64,000 nucleotides of DNA from Pseudevernia furfuracea (lineage: Eukaryota > Ascomycota > Lecanoromycetes > Lecanorales > Parmeliaceae). Each line of letters begins with the position of its first letter. Position 1 is the first letter of the stretch. Below, one piece after another: positions 1-12,975 of this stretch. The stretch spans positions 1-64,000 of the forward strand of contig JAIUPT010000047.1 of the NCBI GenBank assembly GCA_022315425.1, read 5' to 3'. The notes beneath the pieces are model-generated. The model searched no databases. It was not told the origin of the DNA and worked only from the letters and a program-made list of their open reading frames with translations. The position numbers and the translations under genes are program-made.

Positions 1-3000
1 GCTCGAGCTCGAACTAGTCGATGCCGCATCGTATATCATTTAGTCGTCAAAGCAGCTTACATGTGTTTGCCCAGGCGATAAGATGTATGCAATCGTTGGA
101 CGCGAGGTATGAACCGAGCTGATCTACCTCATACTTGCTGCGTTCGCACCTGTGGGAGAAGGAACATGCTGATGTGCTAACAGAGGTCGTTGCACTCATG
201 TCTGATGCGGGTACTAATGCCAGAGACCTCTGGCACATCACGCAGATACATATATCTTTGCTAGATGCAGTTGCCCCAAGACTGCGAGCTAGTGTCAGAC
301 TGGGACACAGACAGTCTGCACAACATGCGAAATCTATCGCAATGAACTCACTGCCTCCAGATGGTCAGCAACTCTCTGTCTCCTCCTGTGACTTGTCAGC
401 TGCTGTGCGAGCTGTGGAAATGACCACATGCTGCTACTTCACTGAGGTGTTATCACTTTGCTGTTAATGCATTACTGGCTACTTGGGGCATGGCAAAGTG
501 ATCGATACAGCTGGATATGGGCCTCTTATGGCTTGTTGCAAGGTACTCTTGAGGGTTGCGAGATACTCCTCCACGTGAGGACACTGTTGTGCCAGTGAGC
601 TTTGCCTGAATTGCGGTCACAGTTTTCTTGTGTTTTGGCTCCTCAAATCATTGATGCAGGAAAGGTCAGTTGCATGATCCCTGGCACCAAGGAGTTTTCA
701 AGCGCCCATGATCATGATGAGTGGGGCAGTGCTCACACTGTCTGTGGAATGGTGAGTGTCAGGGCAAGTGCACACCTCAATGTCATGCTGCTATGTGTTT
801 TGCCTGTGCTTGCAGCACGAACCTGATGCTGTGTAACAAGTGTTCTGTGCTGTCTACAAGCATGTGCATGTCCAGTCTGTCTAGTTATACTTGGGCTGAT
901 GCTGTGCGTGTGTTGTGTGGGGGTCAATGCACATGTGCAAAGTATGGTTCTGATTAGGCCATTATCTACAGGTGCAAAACATGACAACTGTCACAAGCTT
1001 GCTACACAAACCATTCACACAGTCACACACCCAACATACGGACTGTGATGCGATGATGAACTCAGATGCTAGCTTTGCTGTTGGTAGACTGCGTCTGGCA
1101 GCCATGACCACTGAGGCTAATATGAATGGTACACAGCCACAAGTACAGTCAATGATACATAAGGATGGCCACAAACGAGGTTGCCCATGGTTGCCATGAG
1201 GCCGTCTCCAGCACGAAATGCAGATAGGCGATGGAAATAGGTCTGTCTCATGTGTCATGTGTACTGTCTGATGTTCGTGTATGCGACAATTGTGTTGTTA
1301 CTCATGGATCCAATTTACAAGGGACTGTGTGCTACTCATGGTTCAGCCTCAATTGCGTATCTTGCAAAGTTGCATATCCAGATGCTGATGATTCGACCAT
1401 AGCCTCCCAGCCCATACAGATACTCCAACGCCAATTACAAGAAATGTTGGCACCACTGCATTGCATCCTTGCTTTGCCAAATTTGCCACAGTCTGCATAA
1501 TAACAGTTGTCTAGTCTTCCAATCATGTCATGTTATCTGGTCAACAATTTTCAGTCACTATGGCGCAAACAAGTAAACGCCTTTACAGAAGAGGTTGACC
1601 CATGCAAGATTCATTGAGCATAACCAGTTGCACAAAAACAAGCTAAGTGACCTCACCAGCAGAGATGCAGCAGCATGCAGAGCAGGAGGGGCAGCAATCA
1701 GTAGCAATCCCCAGCTTCAATCCCATGAAGGACAGCATCATGATGCTGTGTGGAGAAGAAAAACCCCAGTGACAGCAATGCTGCAAGAAGGCAGGAGGAT
1801 CAGGCTGTAGATTGTGGCAACCAAGTAGCAGAGTAGCTAAGTAATGTAATCCTGTCACGACAGCAACACAATTCATGGCGTCTGTACCTGATGCCAAGAA
1901 GTAGACATGCTTGGGCAGGCAGGAACATAATAAGTAGCTCCACCTAGCGAGAGGGCAGCCAACTGCAATGCATCTGCAGCCAAGTCAGCAACCTCATTGT
2001 CCAATCAGGTCCAGCCGATTTGACATGCGCTATGCTTGCAATGCACTGTCATGCTGTGTGGCAGGTACACCCACATCAAAGAAAGTCATCTTGATTTGCA
2101 ACCATGGAGTACATCAAAGCAGGTGTGGAGCGCAATAAGACCTGTGCTTAGCAGCATACCTGATGATAAAAACCACAGACTGCACAACACCGTGAGCAAA
2201 GCCATGAGTCAAAAGCCATGGCTTGTTTATTCTGCTCTGTTAGCTCAGTGTCGGTTTCCTGTGAGCGATAAATTCAGAGCACACATATCCTCCTGCGCAT
2301 TGCCCATGCTTAACGACCAAAACGTGGCAGTGGCACTGGCAGTTGCTAACAATCAGCACCTGTGAAGCTTCCACATGCATAGCGAGCTGCTTCCGCAAGC
2401 TGACAGACAGCAAGACAACCAAGACAGCTCTCCAGCCGAAGTTAGGGGCAGAAAGCCTGCAAAAACAACGGACAACTGATCAAGCAGTATGTTTAGACAT
2501 GTCAGCAGGATGGCATAGGGATGGTGCTGTTTACCTCGCCAGACGCGGAGATCAATAGAAACACAACCAACCAAGGCACAGAAAGCGCGCTGCGTGTGCA
2601 CACAATTCTGGATAACGATCGAAGATTTCGCGCTGCATTGCGTATCGCAGCAACCTGCATTGCCTGCTGCAGTATCGACAGCCTACCTTGCAAGAGACAG
2701 TAGAACTAGAAAAGACTGTCTTGCCAATCACAAAGCAGTAAAGCACGACCGCGGTCCTCCTGCCAGTAGCAGACAGCCCAGAAGGCAGAATCGCTACATG
2801 CCAAGTCCAGCAAGGTGTCACGATACTGGTGGCCCGCTTCGCTCAATTTAGTGGTACGCTTTGCGCGGATCTTGTTGGCACAAGTTGTTGCCGCAAAGCC
2901 GATGCAACAGTTCTCGAGAAACGTAACGGGCACACTCAATCTGAGAATGACTGCTAATACACATATTGTTCGCGTATTGCGCGCAGAACGCTTTCCGCTG

Positions 3001-3472
3001 GATCACTGCTCAGTCACTGCTCAGTCACACGCGGGCACACATGCACGGACGGTTCAGATTCTCCAAAATGCGCTAGGTGCAAAGTGGACTTTGCATTGCG
3101 GAGCGCACCCCACGACATGAGGCTCTGATGTACTATCGAGGTGCACCTTATAGCAGAGAACATGCAAGCAACACGAGCTTACGATGCGCTCTATGGTGAG
3201 GCACTGAGGCCTTTCGCGCAGCAATTTGTGACCAGACTGTTGCAAACAAGTCTGCATGACCAATTCAACTAGTCTTTCACGTCATGCAGCATAGTACCTA
3301 CACCCGTATCTGCACAGGCAAGACCACTATAGAGAGCAAAGTAGGGCAGGCGGTATATCTCTAGGACGGGTCCCCTCAGTATGACAATCTCTTCTCGGCT
3401 CTGGGTCATCATCAGCACAGACATTCAGGTATCCAGAGCACTGTCTTGTGTAGTCTCTGATTTCTCTTGCAG
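1..3472. other. No supportable gene
   Basis: About 3.5 kb with only short, mutually overlapping reading frames on both strands and no conserved motif that I recognise. Upstream exons of the CFAP91-like gene that follows may lie here, because that protein's amino-terminal part is not visible elsewhere, but none could be identified. Confidence 0.5.
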
Positions 3473-6400
3473 GTGGCGACCTCTTTTGTGGCAGTGCAGA
3501 TATAAGACTCATGACAAGCTGCCTAGCCATGTTCCTCGCGGGTATGAACAGCATCATGCCAGCAAGGCTGAGATCACAGCAGCCAGTCTGCCTGCAGTTG
3601 TCTCAGGTGCTCAGAGATCCTATACAGCCGCCAGACCCCTACTTGTACCTGGGCTATATCACCCAGACATCTACAGCCTGCACATGCTGCCAGCAGCTAT
3701 AGAGCCAGAATCTGCTGCTGATGATGTCACAGAACAGGAGCCAGTCTCACGCACAGTAGCCACACAATCTGACTACGAGAAAGCGAAGCACAGACAACGC
3801 CTTGGGATGTGACTACGTCATCCTAACAGCCATCTGCCAAGCAGCAGTACCTGTCTGCAAGGTACCACTGTCAAGGTCCAGAGGTATTGGCTCTTAGGGA
3901 CCTTAAGCTTGGCAACGGCTTGCTGTGGGCTTGCTGAGGTTGAGGACATCGAGAAGCGAAGGGTGAAAAGAGCCTTTGAGGCTGCCTTGCCTCCCTTGGA
4001 TGACCTTCAGCATCTGCCTTTGAGGCAGCAGCTGTTGGAGGCATGGGAGGCCAAGAATGGGCAGACAGGGAGGCCAGCTGGAGGCCACTCAGGTGCTTCT
4101 CCACCCACATCATGAATGTCTGCAGTGGAAACAAACAAAGGAAAACAAATGACTACGCCTTTCGGCGTCAATGATGAGAAACCAAGTATCATAGCGGGCT
4201 GCCCAGGCGTCTGCAGTGCTGCAACAACATCTTGATGCTGTCCGTGGCATCGATGAGTGCGTAGCTAGTCATGGCATGGCTCCAAAACCACTTGCTGCAA
4301 AGGGGATGGCCGTTGTCATCTTGGGAGTTGCAGAGCCTATCTATGCATCCCAGATTTCACAAGTGGTAAACTGTGAACACCAGCAGGCAATAGCTAGTAG
4401 ATCAAAGCGCAGTGCTTGCACATCTCAATGGCCTGACAATGCAGAGGACTGCAGCCAATCTTGTATGGAAAGCAGACAAACAGAGCTATGTTTAGTTGTC
4501 CATCTGTCAACCTGCCAAAGCAGTCTCATGTTGCCAGCCTCATCACCACCTTGTGGCTTTTGGTGCCATTGCCCACCAGTGTCAAAGAGCACTTTGCTGT
4601 TGTCAGTTGGGGAGCTGTGAGGAGGCCATATGAGCACCTGTCAACCAAAGTGAATTGCCTACATGCAGCTGTGATTGGGACATCAGGCCTGCTGCTAACA
4701 GCGCTAGCACATGTGACTCTGCAGGATGCCAAGGTGCTGAGGCTGAGGCCAGCTTGCAACACAGGGAGAGCAGATGAGAACCACCATGCTGAGCGCATCA
4801 ATGCCCTCAGAGCCAGCGGTCACGTGAAGTGCAACAGAAGTTTTTCTTGCCTATGTTCACGAGGTGAGCATGCAGCACTACATTTCTTTGTCATCGTTTG
4901 TCATAGCTCAAACGGCACATCCATGCAATGGCGTTGTGAAGAAGCTGAACATTTCCTTAATGCTTGCTGGAAACAGGTTGCAGTCCAAGCTTCTGCAACC
5001 AATGCGTGCACTGCATGAGATGATGCCTGTACATGGGCTGTATGTTTGCTTACGTTTCAGCATGCATTGCATGCTGCATTGCTGCCTCATCATAGGACTC
5101 ACTGGCTTCAAGCAATCAGCTGCACAGTGCTGATAGACCAGACTGCAGTAGTGACATATGTGCTGCTGCTTTGCAGGCAGAGGGTGAGCACCATCTTGCA
5201 CCTAGATGGATGCACAGAGGACGCAGCGCAACCCAGACAGGGACCCAGAAGCCTGACATCATAGACAGATACAGCCAGTACAGCAGTGGGGTGTATGCTC
5301 CCATGCAGAGGGAAGGCAGGTTCCCAGACAGTCGGCCGATGGACCAGCGCATTGACACGCGCCCCTATCAGCCAGTACCTATGCTGAGTTGCTGGAGCTG
5401 GAGGCTAGCTTGCCTCCAGCGCATCTGATGGCCAAAGTGCAGGTGAGAAAAGTACCTTGTGGGTGTGATAAGGTAGGCACATGGGCCTCTGAGGTAGGCA
5501 CATGGGCTCTGAGGTAGGCACATGGGCTCTGAGCCCTAGATTGCCATAAGGCAACAGGTTTCCCTTTGCTTTACACCAGCAGGCAGAACAACATGCTCAG
5601 AGCAAAGCCCACAGCAGCAGAACTTGGGTTTTGGTCACAGATCTGGCTGCCCTTCTTGCGTTTTGATGCTGGGTCAGTGTGCACAAGCTCAACTACCTTC
5701 AACACAGGGAAGCTCAGGTGGCAAGGGCAGCTAAGGTGCAACACAGACCCGGCTCTCATGCCTGTCTGCTCTGCGCTGACAGCAAAGTCCCCCTGACAGC
5801 AACAGGCACAGCAGTAACACTTTTGAGGTTGATGGCACAACCCTGACTGACCTGCTGCATGCAGGCGCCAGGAGTGTGCACAGCTGAAACTACCTTCAGC
5901 ACAGGGCGGAGAAGGTTGCAGCAGACCTGGCCCTCATGGCCTCCCTGCTCAGCAGCAGCAGGCAGAACAACACATCGGCGACATGGGGGCCACCTACTCC
6001 ACTCAAGCCTCCATGAAGATGAGTGGCAAGGACATGACTGCCAAGATGGCTGCTACCACCATGCTGAAGCGCACGGCTAGGACCAAGTGTAAGCAGCCTG
6101 ACAAAGTTCTGTTTGCTGCATTGGGTCCAGGACCAGCGCTCGAGTGCACGGCTAGAAACAAGTGTAAGCGCCTGCACAAAGCTTCTGTTTGCCTGCATGA
6201 CTAGTGCAAGTTATTGAGGTCATGCTCAAGCGCAAGGCTAGGACCAAGTGTAAGCTCATGCACATAACTTGTGTTTGCTGTATTGGGCCCTGGACCAGTG
6301 CAAGTTATTGAGGTTGTAGTAAGTCATGGAGTGGAGAAGTAAGTTTGGCTGTGCAGTTACTGCTCTGCTGACCTGCCTGAATTGATTGACCAACCTGTCC

Positions 6401-8862
6401 TGTACATCAAAGCCACCTTGATATTTCTGCAGTGCATGCAATGGCTCTGTGGTCTGATATGTGCAATGAAAAATCACGCTGTGTCCTGCATGATGGTGAA
6501 AGGCTCATGACACACGTGCCTGATGAGTAACACATGACATATGTGTCAGCTGCTGGGCCACGACCTCCCTGCATTTCTGTTGGTAACAAAGGTGCCCTAG
6601 ATTGATCAGTGGCGCAGAGTACCAAGACTTTTTTGGAACTGGTCTCTGCCTTGTCTGTGTATATACAGCTTGGGTTGGTGCATAGCCGCAGTTCCACCAT
6701 TAACCAGGCCAACAGGACCACATCAGTTGTGTCAACTGGACTCCATACTACCACACTGTTGAATACAATGACTCTGCTATCTACAGGACTGCTGCTGATA
6801 CACAGTCTGAGTTCACAAGAGCTGGCAGGACAATGCGTCATTCTTTTATCATATATATCATGTGTAATATGTTGTATGTATGCAGCCCTCATGATCAACT
6901 GACATTCTGTACTTGCATAACATCTGTGTCTGCCCAAAGCCCGATGAACACACTGTCCTGTCTCCTGCAGCACGGACAGATGCGCTACCCCAGCAGGCCC
7001 TGCTGCTGTCCATGGGACCGGAGAGGAGGAAGAAGGATGCAGGTGCGTTGGTACTGCAGAGGCTGCTGAGGGGCAGGGCAGCACAGACCAGGATGTACGA
7101 GGGCTTGCAGAGCAGAATGCCCTCATCAGGGTAAGCTCCTCATGCTTTCTTGTACTCAGCCATGTCAACTAGTCAGTTGTCAACTATCATGTAAACTAGT
7201 CATGTTATTGGTCGTGTAAACTGTCATGTAAACTAGTCATGTCAACTATCAAGTAAACTAGTCATGTAAATATAGTCACCACTACCACTGACCGCTGGAC
7301 TGTATGCTAACAAAAGGTCATCATCTGATTTGCAAAGCAGGTTGTACAGCAAGATTGCCCTTGCTGAACATGCCTCCAACGTTGGTGTTCAGATAAGTAA
7401 GCTGTCTCATGCGACAGCATAATCCTTTGCATCATCCTGGATGCCTGGGATTGCTTTTGACATGTCAAGCTTGAGAGGCATTCTACCTGGACCCTCCCTG
7501 TGCTGTGGCCTCACATTGAGGCAATAGATCATGGCAGACCAAGGCAAAAGCCTTGAAGCAGCAAGCCTCTCAAGGGCGGCTTGCTGTGTTGTGCTGAAGA
7601 CTATGCGTTTTGCAGGAATTGATAGAGGCTGTGTCTTTTTGTCAGATTTTAGTAAAGGTCTGATAGAACACACAAGGTGCTGGCATAAGTTCATACCTCT
7701 AGTATTGTCTCTGTGTACAAAGCTTTGGGACATACCTCTATGACAAATTTGCAAATAAAGTCATAATTGAGATGTGTGTTTGATAGAGTCTGTGTGTTAT
7801 GCAGGAGCTGCAGATGCAGAGGAGCACACCTGACAACGAGGACCACAGACGCCTGAAAGCAGATCTGTGCAGGAGATGGCTGCTGACAGCCTCGTAGGCA
7901 AAGCACCTCAGAGATCTCATGTTAGTCCCCCCTTCACACCATGCAATCAGTGCATTTGCAGTGTAATGTGTACTGAAAAGATTACACTTTTATGAGAAGC
8001 AAGTATTGTACCAGGGCTCTGCCCAGGACGGGTGGAAAGATATCTTTGCATCAGTCAGGTCTGATGCTACTCCCCACATATTGTTTGTCATTTGAGGTTG
8101 ACGCAAGAAAGATGCTCATGTTAATATGTCTGCACACAAAAACCCTACCTGGTTTCTGACTGTGGTTGCTTTGCAGAGGTACTTGCTGAGCAGGATCCTG
8201 AGAAGAGAGCGCAAATGATGGATGCCATGACATGCGCGGGGAGCCAGCCTATCTAGGCAATCAGCCAGTCCCAGGAAGCGTACGGTCTTTCCCAGTAGCT
8301 GCCAGCTGTGCAATTGCGTCCAAAGCTATTGGCTCGTCTGTGGCTGTCTGATAGCCTCCGCATTGCATAGTACAACCATGATGTTTTTGTGAAGGTCGTC
8401 ATTTGCTGACAGTGCATGTACCGGCAAAGTATGTATCTGTAGTGGGGACACAGAGGGTGATCCCTTGCATGCAGTTGCTGGGAGTGCTCAATTTCAGCAT
8501 AGCACGCCAGTGGTGACTGCAAGTCATTGTGTCAAGCATGAAAACCAATCAGATCAGACTGATGTGACCTGTTACATCTGGCGCAGTAGCACCAGGTTAT
8601 GGCTGCGAATTGAGCTGTGGCTCTTACCTTGTCTGATGTTGAGTTGGTATGTATACAGACTGCTTTTGAGGCTGACCCTGCTGGAAACAAGGCAGAGCCG
8701 GAAACAAAGGAGACCTTGAGGGATGAAGAAAGCACTGCTGAACCTGATGCAGAAGAGCAACAGACTGTTATGGATCAGCCAGATGCAGACCAGCAAGTAC
8801 AAGAGCCAGAAGCTGATGCAGCAGCTGGTGCTGCGTGCAGCGGAAGTCAGCCCAGAAGCTGA
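3473..8862 (+). CDS. CFAP91: CFAP91/MAATS1-like radial-spoke adaptor (spliced)
   Basis: CFAP91 (Chlamydomonas FAP91) belongs to the calmodulin- and spoke-associated complex at the base of radial spokes in motile cilia; that role is family knowledge. The sequence shows several collinear blocks. An exon after the acceptor at 3471-3472 carries the ARPLLVPGLYHPDIYSL region, then the family's SDYRESEAQT motif near 3770-3800, readable after one frame correction. An exon from about 3881 carries LAEVEDIEKRRVKRAFEA. Around 5220-5442 lie GVYAPMQREGRFPD and, after another one-base correction, ELLELEASLPPAHLMAK. An IQ calmodulin-binding motif (LVLQRLLRGRAAQTRMYEG) sits at 7050-7110. Shorter helical blocks follow at 7614, 7804 and 8176. 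An acidic stretch at 8617-8862 ends in a stop and may be the C-terminus; that link is inference. Start and several exon boundaries are unresolved. Presence implies an organism with cilia at some life stage. Confidence 0.72.
5466..5535. repeat. Short tandem repeat, ~21-bp unit
   Basis: Three to four near-identical copies of a unit containing GAGGTAGGCACATGGGCTCT, directly after the CFAP91 exon that ends near 5442, so probably intronic. Confidence 0.85.
5680..5968 (+). repeat. Diverged ~100-bp duplication inside CFAP91-like gene
   Basis: The stretch 5680-5785 and the stretch 5868-5968 are diverged copies of each other. Both contain a GTGTGCACA start, a CTACCTTCA(A/G)CACAGGG core and then AAGGTTGCAGCA- or AGGTGGCAAGGG-like sequence. 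In one frame both read as a helical peptide of the type NYLQHRAEKVA, so this may be a duplicated coding segment. One of the two copies needs a frame correction. Confidence 0.55.
7158..7275. repeat. Direct repeats built on CATGTAAACTAGT
   Basis: Six or so imperfect copies of CATGT(A/C)AACTAGT spaced over about 110 bp, just downstream of the IQ-motif exon. Probably an intronic minisatellite. Confidence 0.8.
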
Positions 8863-9761
8863 CCAGTCAACTGCCAGTGAACTTGAGGCCAATCTTCGTG
8901 AAGCACATCAACCGCTGATCAGATGCCATCAGATGGGGCATCAGACTTCGTCTGCAGAGGCTACTGAAGGGCTTCAATTCATGCAAGGAGCGCAGCCGGG
9001 ACAGGACAGACAGCTCTGGTGTGACGACAGTTGTACTGGATCAAATCAAACCAGTGCTGATGAGGACCTGTCACAGTACATGCTGTTGAAGGAAACTGAG
9101 AAGATGCACAACAGCACTGGTGTGGATCAACCAATGTATGCCAGCTGGGGAAGTCAGCTATGCAGCAGGGGCACTGAAGTAGCATGGAAGACAACAGACA
9201 AGTTGGTCATGAGTGCTGTGCAGCTCCATTGCAGTGGATGTTGTTTGCTTTGCACAGCCCTGCACCTCGACCAATGTCACAGGCTGTAAAGAGGAAAGTT
9301 TCTGTCTTGCAGTGCATGCTGCTACACCTTGCCCAAGTTGTCAAGCACACACGCATGCGCAGAGCGTATAAGAATATCAGTCATCAGTTACTGCCACTGT
9401 AGTAAGTTCAACGTGATGCTGGGCACATGCTGTGCTACCTCAGCAAAAAGGCTTGCCTTGTTTGGCAGGGAACAACTCCACGTGGCGTGCTTTGGGCCAT
9501 GCTGTGACCCCAATTTTGTCCATGTCACAGTCCACGTGCACCGTAACTCATAGCTGTAGACGATGCGGATAGCTGACCTGGCCAGAGTCTGGCAGACACT
9601 CTGAGCTGCGCAACGCATACAGTACGCGATCGCGCGACAAGTTCGAAGTCGACGGTCCCTCATTAAACATTCACATCGCGAACTGCAAGTGGGCGCACTC
9701 TCTGCGGACCTCTGCGAAATTCACAGGTTGAACGACTTCAAGTGGGAAGACTCACATAATT
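8863..9761. other. Spacer upstream of phosphoglycerate kinase
   Basis: No conserved coding block was recognised. Open frames here are not supported by motifs. The last 200 bases before 9762 should hold the promoter and 5' untranslated region of the kinase gene; no clear TATA box was seen. Confidence 0.4.
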
Positions 9762-12700
9762 ATGCCAAGCAAAGCAGTTACCAAGCGCGGACTCAAAGAC
9801 TTGTCTTCAACAGAATTGGCTGACAAGCGCGTGTTGGTGCGAGTGGATTTGAACGTGCTCTGAACGAAAGCTCCGAGATCTCCGACGACACTCGCATCCG
9901 AGCGATTGATGCCAACCGTCCGGTTTCTTGTTGAGCGGACATGCCCGAGTGATTCTCGCCTCTCACCTGGTATGAGTGACTTCCACTTTTCAGCGATGCC
10001 TGCCTGATTCATGCACTTCACAGGCTGCTTGACGTCTGCCACACAAGCTCAGGCTATTCTTGCTTGCAATTGCCATGGTAGGTAGTCCTGGTGTTGAGCA
10101 TGGAGCTGTGCTGCGTGTGCAGGGCCGGCCAAAAGGACCAGAAAAGAAATCCAGTCTGAAAACATGTGGTCGCCAGTTTGTCCCAAGGCTATTGGGACTT
10201 CAGGTGTGTGAGGCGAAAATAATATGAATCTTCTACAGTGCTGGTGACTGGCATCAGATTGCAGTCATAGCTCAGTGCCTAGCTAGCAACAACATGTGCC
10301 TTTTTTCAAAACACAACAACTGACCCGCATTTGGTATGGCCACAGTACCCAGTCATGAAGCAGTTTTTGGTGCAATCATAGGTCCAGATGGCTCCTGACT
10401 GTGTTGGAGCGAAGTCCAGGCAATGGTAGATAACCTGCAATCTGGTCAGGTAACACAATCTGCATGACACAGCAGTATCAGTGCCAAGCGCACAAGTCAC
10501 TCTCCCAGACACTACGATGGTGTTGTGTTATTGTGGTTTGGTGTTGAAACGCAACGATTGATGCAGGTGTTGCTGCTAGAAAATGTGCGCTTCCACAAGC
10601 AGGAGGAGAAGAACGACCCAGAGTTTGCCAAGCAGGTCAGCTTGAAATTTCATAAATGTGTCTACTCAATGCAGCTTGAACTGCAATGCATCAACACCAC
10701 AAGTGGCTGTTCTCAACGGCTCCTGCTTTGTTGGAAGGTGGACAGTCACTTTGGCTGCAGCACTGTAATCTGCCTTTGGCCTGCCGCTGCGCACATCTAA
10801 TTTCACTCAATCCATGTTTTGCTCACTAGACCTGTTTTTCCCATGCAGCTCTGGCATGTGCAGCAATGTGCCATTGCATGTCTGAGCTTCAATGCCTGTC
10901 TGAAGCCGCTCCCTGTAACCATATTTTATACAGACAGAACCCAAGCCTGGTACTCATCTCACTCCTTGTCTGTCATTGCAGTTGGCGTCTCTGGCTGAAG
11001 TCTATGTCAATGACGCGTTTGGGACAGGCCCACAGGGCGCATGCCTCCACACAGGGCGTGACTAAGCATTTGTCACCATGCGTGGGGGGCTTCCTCATGC
11101 AGAAGGAACTGGATTACCTGATGGGGGCAGTGCAAGCCCCCAACAGACCCTTCTGTGCCATTGTGGGGGGGTCCAAGGTGTCAACCAAGATTGGAGTGCT
11201 TGAGCAGTTGCTGGCAAAGTGTGATAGCCTCATCCTAGGTGAGACACCACTGTTCTGCCTACATCTGAGCCACAGCTTGCATGTTTTGTAAGGCAGTGAT
11301 CATCAGTGATAATCTCTTCTGTGCATCTTTGCCTTTGCCGCATCGCATGCTGCATGCTATATAGAAACGTAATATCAAGGTATAGCATGACAACCTTGTT
11401 GGAGACAAGGTCTTCTTGTCCAACATTTGCCTGGCATATACTTGTCGACACAACCCTTGCAATCTAATGAATGAAATGTTGACGGAATGAATTTAGGAAT
11501 GAATGAAAGGTGCCTGCATGGCAGGGGCGCTATGATTTTCACCTTCTTCAAGGCCAGGGGGTACAGCGTGGGTAAGTCCATGGTGGAGGAGAGCCAAGTG
11601 GATCTGGCAAGGCAGCTGGTAGCCAAGGCAGCAGAGAAGGGAGTGAAGCTGCTGCTGCCCAGCGATGTCATTGTGGCTGACAAGTATGCTGCTGACGCAC
11701 AGACCCAGGTGGTGTCAGCAAACCAGATACCGGATGGCTGGATGGTGAGTTGCTGCTCGGCCTTGGTGCTGTTGTTGTTGGGGAATCATGTCCAAAACGA
11801 AGCATGACTGATGCCTGCACCATGCTATATTGGCTTTTGCTATCATATGATATCATACGTTGTTCAAGTGACTCGCTTGCTAGTTTAGGTGAGTGAATGG
11901 GTGAGTATACAGTGAAGTATCCTTTGCTCTCAGATATGGCGCTTAGCATGAGGCTCAATGTTGCTAATGACAGGCTGGCAGTACCTGCACGCACATACGC
12001 CTGTTCGGACGCGTGCCACTTTTTAGTGCTGGTTTTTTTGCAAAAGTGCTGTTTCAAAGTGACCTGTTTTTTATTATCAAGTAAACTCAGCTTCATGTGC
12101 ATGCTCAGCTGCCTATCAACATGCGCCTCTGTTCTGGCATAATCTGTTATGCATCTGCAGGGATTGGACATTGGCCCTGAGTCATTGAAGAACTTCCAGG
12201 CAGAGCTGCAGGACTGCAAATCTGTCATCTGGAATGGCCCCATGGGGGTGTTTGAGATGGAGGCCTTGCCAAGGGCACTTTTGGCATTGCCCACACCCTT
12301 GCAGCCCTCTCAAACAAGGTTCGCCCAGACACCTCCTCACAGCCTCATGTTTTGCTGCAGCTGTCATACTGCAATGGCTTCTTTGCAATGCATGCTCAGG
12401 CTCATCTGTGTTGCATGTGGCAAATGAATGGCAACAATGCACCACACTAGCTCAGTTGGCTCAGTCAGGCACACTGGAGACCTTGGTCCGCTGCACTTCC
12501 AGCCTTCCTCTTGCTGCAGCTGGCTTGCAACCCACCCTCTGCGTGTGTATGTGCCTGTCTAGATGCTGCATGCGCAGGCGTGCTAGCGTCCAAGCATGCA
12601 CATCACAGAGGTTCATGGACATCATGAGCAGTGCGGCATTTGAGTATTCATTGCCCAGCAAGATGCACATGCATAGATATGGCACATTTCCGAAATTCAC

Positions 12701-12975
12701 AGAACTATTGTTCCTGTTTGACTCCCCTGATGCATTCAGAAGACATATAATGAAGTTGACTGAATTTGCTGGTACATCCCAGGGCTGCACGACCATCATC
12801 GGCGTGGTGGTGACTCAGTCTCAGCAGTGGAGAAGGCTGGAAGTGGCGAGTCAGATGTCCCACATCTCCACTGCGCGGCGGAGCCTCCCTTGAGCTGCTG
12901 GAGGGCAAAGTGCTGCCTGGAGTAGCAGCCCTTGATGACCAGTCCAAATCAAGTAGTTTTGGTGATGCTGATTGA
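9762..12975 (+). CDS. PGK: Phosphoglycerate kinase, eight exons, frame broken
   Basis: PGK transfers phosphate from 1,3-bisphosphoglycerate to ADP in glycolysis, or the reverse in carbon fixation. Exons: 9762-9969, 10123-10203, 10381-10449, 10567-10635, 10982-11238, about 11525-11744, 12161-12318 and 12783-12975, with GT-AG borders. Recognisable blocks in order are RVLVRVDLNV, RVILASHLGRPKGPEKK, MAPDCVGAK, VLLLENVRFHKQEEKNDPEF, YVNDAFGT then AHRAHAST, CAIVGGSKVSTKIGVLE, LLLPSDVIVADKY, VIWNGPMGVFE, GTFGIAHTLAAL and LELLEGKVLPGVAALDD. About ten single-base indels break the frame, for example a missing C after GATTTGAACGTG near 9860, an extra G before GCCCACAGG near 11030 and a missing T before GCCAAGGGC near 12270. 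Conserved residues themselves are intact, which favours sequence error over old decay. No transit peptide is visible before the ATG, so a cytosolic form is likeliest. Confidence 0.93.

Noticed and set aside
135..467. 110-codon plus-strand frame near the left edge
   Set aside because: The predicted peptide has no recognisable motif, and several other frames overlap it on both strands. It was not strong enough to call a gene.
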